Shown here one piece after another: positions 6,319 through 7,489 of a stretch of DNA of 7,489 nucleotides; within the stretch, counting starts at the first letter, position 1, and each line of letters starts with the position of its first letter. The translations under genes and the position numbers were made by a program. The notes under the pieces were generated by a model. That model did not search any database, was not told where the DNA came from, and worked only from the letters and a program-made list of their open reading frames with translations. The stretch comes from Flavobacteriaceae bacterium (GTDB lineage: Bacteria > Bacteroidota > Bacteroidia > Flavobacteriales > Flavobacteriaceae). The stretch covers positions 1 to 7,489 of the forward strand of contig JABDPL010000222.1 of NCBI GenBank assembly GCA_013042825.1. The letters are read 5' to 3'.

Positions 6319-7070
6319 ATACGTATTTCAATATTATGTTCTTTCAATTCCCTTTTTAGATCCGGGATCATAATCTCACCGAAATGAAATACACTGGCCG
6401 CCAGCGCAGCGTCAGCCAGTCCGTCATTAAAGGTATCGATAAAATGCTGAACATTACCTGCCCCTCCTGAGGCTATAATCGGAATATTGACCGTTTTTGA
6501 TAAGCGGGCCAAGGCTGCGTTAGCGAATCCCGATTTTGTTCCATCATGATTCATTGAGGTGAATAGGATCTCACCGGCACCGCGCTGTTCCACTTCCCTC
6601 GCCCATTCAAACAGATCGATATCCGTTGGAATGGTCCCTCCGGACAAATGCACTTTCCATTGGTCGTTAACGTCCTTGGCATCAATAGCTACAACAATGC
6701 ACTGACTTCCAACCTTGTTGGCCAGGGTATTGATCAATTCCGGATTATTTACTGCGGAAGAATTGATAGAAACCTTATCAGCACCACATTGCAATAAATC
6801 ATCAACATCCGCCACAGTTCTAATCCCACCACCAACGGTAAAGGGAATATTGATAGCCTCTGCAACGTGCAAAACCATATCATGCCTCGTTTTCCGAGCC
6901 TCCAGCGTCGCAGAGATATCCAGAAAGACCAACTCATCTGCACCTTGTCTGGCATATTCGGCAGCGAGTTCAACCGGATCTCCTGCGTCTATTAAATTCA
7001 CAAAATTGACACCTTTAACGGTTCTCCCGTTTTTGATATCAAGACATGGTATAATACGTTTTGTCAGCAT
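6315..7070 (-). CDS. hisF: Imidazole glycerol phosphate synthase cyclase subunit HisF
   Basis: A complete 251-residue (beta/alpha)8 barrel. HisF uses ammonia from the glutaminase HisH to turn PRFAR into imidazole glycerol phosphate and AICAR, linking histidine and purine synthesis. The catalytic pair is visible: D11 in IIPCLDIKNGRTVKGV (6-21) and D130 in VVAIDAKD (126-133). Phosphate is held by TVGGGIR (78-84) and by IIASGGAGN (198-206). LVFLDISATLEARKTR (47-62) and FTSMNHDGTKSGF (170-182) are further family blocks. Length is the normal one. The ATG start lies four bases after the hisA stop. The stop overlaps the hisIE start. HisH should lie upstream of hisA, outside the window. Nothing is odd in this gene. 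Confidence 0.97.
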   Translation of the reverse strand: MLTKRIIPCLDIKNGRTVKGVNFVNLIDAGDPVELAAEYARQGADELVFLDISATLEARKTRHDMVLHVAEAINIPFTVGGGIRTVADVDDLLQCGADKVSINSSAVNNPELINTLANKVGSQCIVVAIDAKDVNDQWKVHLSGGTIPTDIDLFEWAREVEQRGAGEILFTSMNHDGTKSGFANAALARLSKTVNIPIIASGGAGNVQHFIDTFNDGLADAALAASVFHFGEIMIPDLKRELKEHNIEIRI

Positions 7071-7074
7071 TATA

Positions 7075-7489
7075 TCAATTCAGTATAAATCGTTCTAATT
7101 CTTTAAGGGTAATCCTGTTCTCATAAATAGCCTTACCAATTATAGCCCCTTCACAACCAATAGCTTTCAGCCGCTCAACATCTTTCATATGGCTTATGCC
7201 TCCTGAAGCAATAAGATTAATATCCTCAATCTCACACATCATTTCCTTGTACAGGTCTAAGGCCGGTCCTTCCAGCATTCCATCCCTGGCAATATCGGTG
7301 CAGATCACATATCGAACACCCTGTTTTGCATAGGCCTTTACAAATGGTATAAGTTCTTTATTACTGGTTTCTGTCCAACCACCAACAGCAATTTTCCGGT
7401 CCTTTGCGTCAGCACCAAGGATTATTTTTTCTGAACCATAAGTGCCCAACCATGTCAAAAACAACTCAGGCGCCTTTACGGCTATGCTT
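7075..7489 (-). CDS. hisA: ProFAR isomerase HisA, C-terminal part (5' end off-window)
   Basis: The last 137 residues, of about 240-245, of phosphoribosylformimino-5-aminoimidazole carboxamide ribotide isomerase. This barrel enzyme supplies PRFAR to HisF. The frame is open to the window edge and reads SIAVKAPELFLTWLGTYGSE, so the TTG at 7464-7462 is an internal Leu, not a start. Visible blocks, numbered from the first whole codon at the edge: IILGADAKD (22-30) carries a likely active-site Asp on strand 5, YVICTDIARDGMLEGP (60-75) the TDIxRDG motif of strand 6, LIASGGIS (92-99) the phosphate loop, and GAIIGKAIYE (114-123) the last strand. The fairly long GGW insertion after the strand-5 block fits Bacteroidota HisA. 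It is the first visible gene of the histidine run. The operon promoter must lie beyond the window. Confidence 0.95.
   Translation of the reverse strand, partial: SIAVKAPELFLTWLGTYGSEKIILGADAKDRKIAVGGWTETSNKELIPFVKAYAKQGVRYVICTDIARDGMLEGPALDLYKEMMCEIEDINLIASGGISHMKDVERLKAIGCEGAIIGKAIYENRITLKELERFILN

Noticed and set aside
6715..7098. 127-residue + strand open frame
   Set aside because: It lies antisense to hisF, whose protein is unmistakable; its own sequence is Ser/Thr/Ala-rich with no family likeness.
7462..7464. TTG as a start codon for hisA
   Set aside because: The frame continues upstream as SIAVKAPEL, a normal HisA segment, so the codon is an internal Leu.
1..7489. tRNA or rRNA genes, CRISPR arrays, insertion sequences, phage or defence systems
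   Set aside because: Almost all bases are covered by recognised genes; no terminal inverted repeats, spaced direct repeats, integrase or transposase sequence was seen.

Overview
The window looks like an ordinary chromosomal segment from a member of the Bacteroidota, most likely Flavobacteriaceae. The evidence is the gene content: a LolA-like lipoprotein-sorting protein, a roughly 1000-residue exported VPS10/BNR-repeat protein, a fused hisIE at the end of a hisA-hisF-hisIE run, a divergent TruA and a DUF2461 protein. The genes also lack strong Shine-Dalgarno sequences, and base composition is moderate. The genus cannot be fixed from the sequence alone.

Left half, + strand (1-4203). The window opens inside an outer-membrane lipoprotein-sorting-type protein whose 5' end lies off-window. 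A strong hairpin terminator (583-616) follows it. Next comes a large exported protein with at least eleven Asp-box (BNR) motifs, an Ig/FlgD-like C-terminal domain and a helical tail (639-3668), closed by a second strong terminator (3675-3704). After an 82-base gap lies a 138-residue conserved-looking protein of unknown function (3787-4203).

Right half, - strand (7489-4204). The order of transcription is hisA (5' end off-window), hisF, hisIE, truA-like, DUF2461. Spacing is very tight: 4 bases between hisA and hisF, an ATGA overlap between hisF and hisIE, 9 bases to a GTG-started truA-like gene, and 39 bases to the DUF2461 gene. This looks like the distal end of a histidine operon with two non-histidine genes attached. 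HisA isomerises ProFAR to PRFAR, HisF with HisH (expected upstream, not seen) makes IGP and AICAR, and HisIE does the two preceding steps. The TruA-like protein should be a tRNA pseudouridine synthase. The DUF2461 protein has no known reaction.

The two halves meet tail to tail at 4201-4206, where the two stop codons abut with no spacer inside the palindrome TGATCA and no terminator is visible. I see no RNA gene, insertion sequence, CRISPR array, prophage or defence system. The points most worth a second look are the divergent TruA active-site motif, the lack of room for a promoter in front of the VPS10-like gene, and the stop-to-stop junction.
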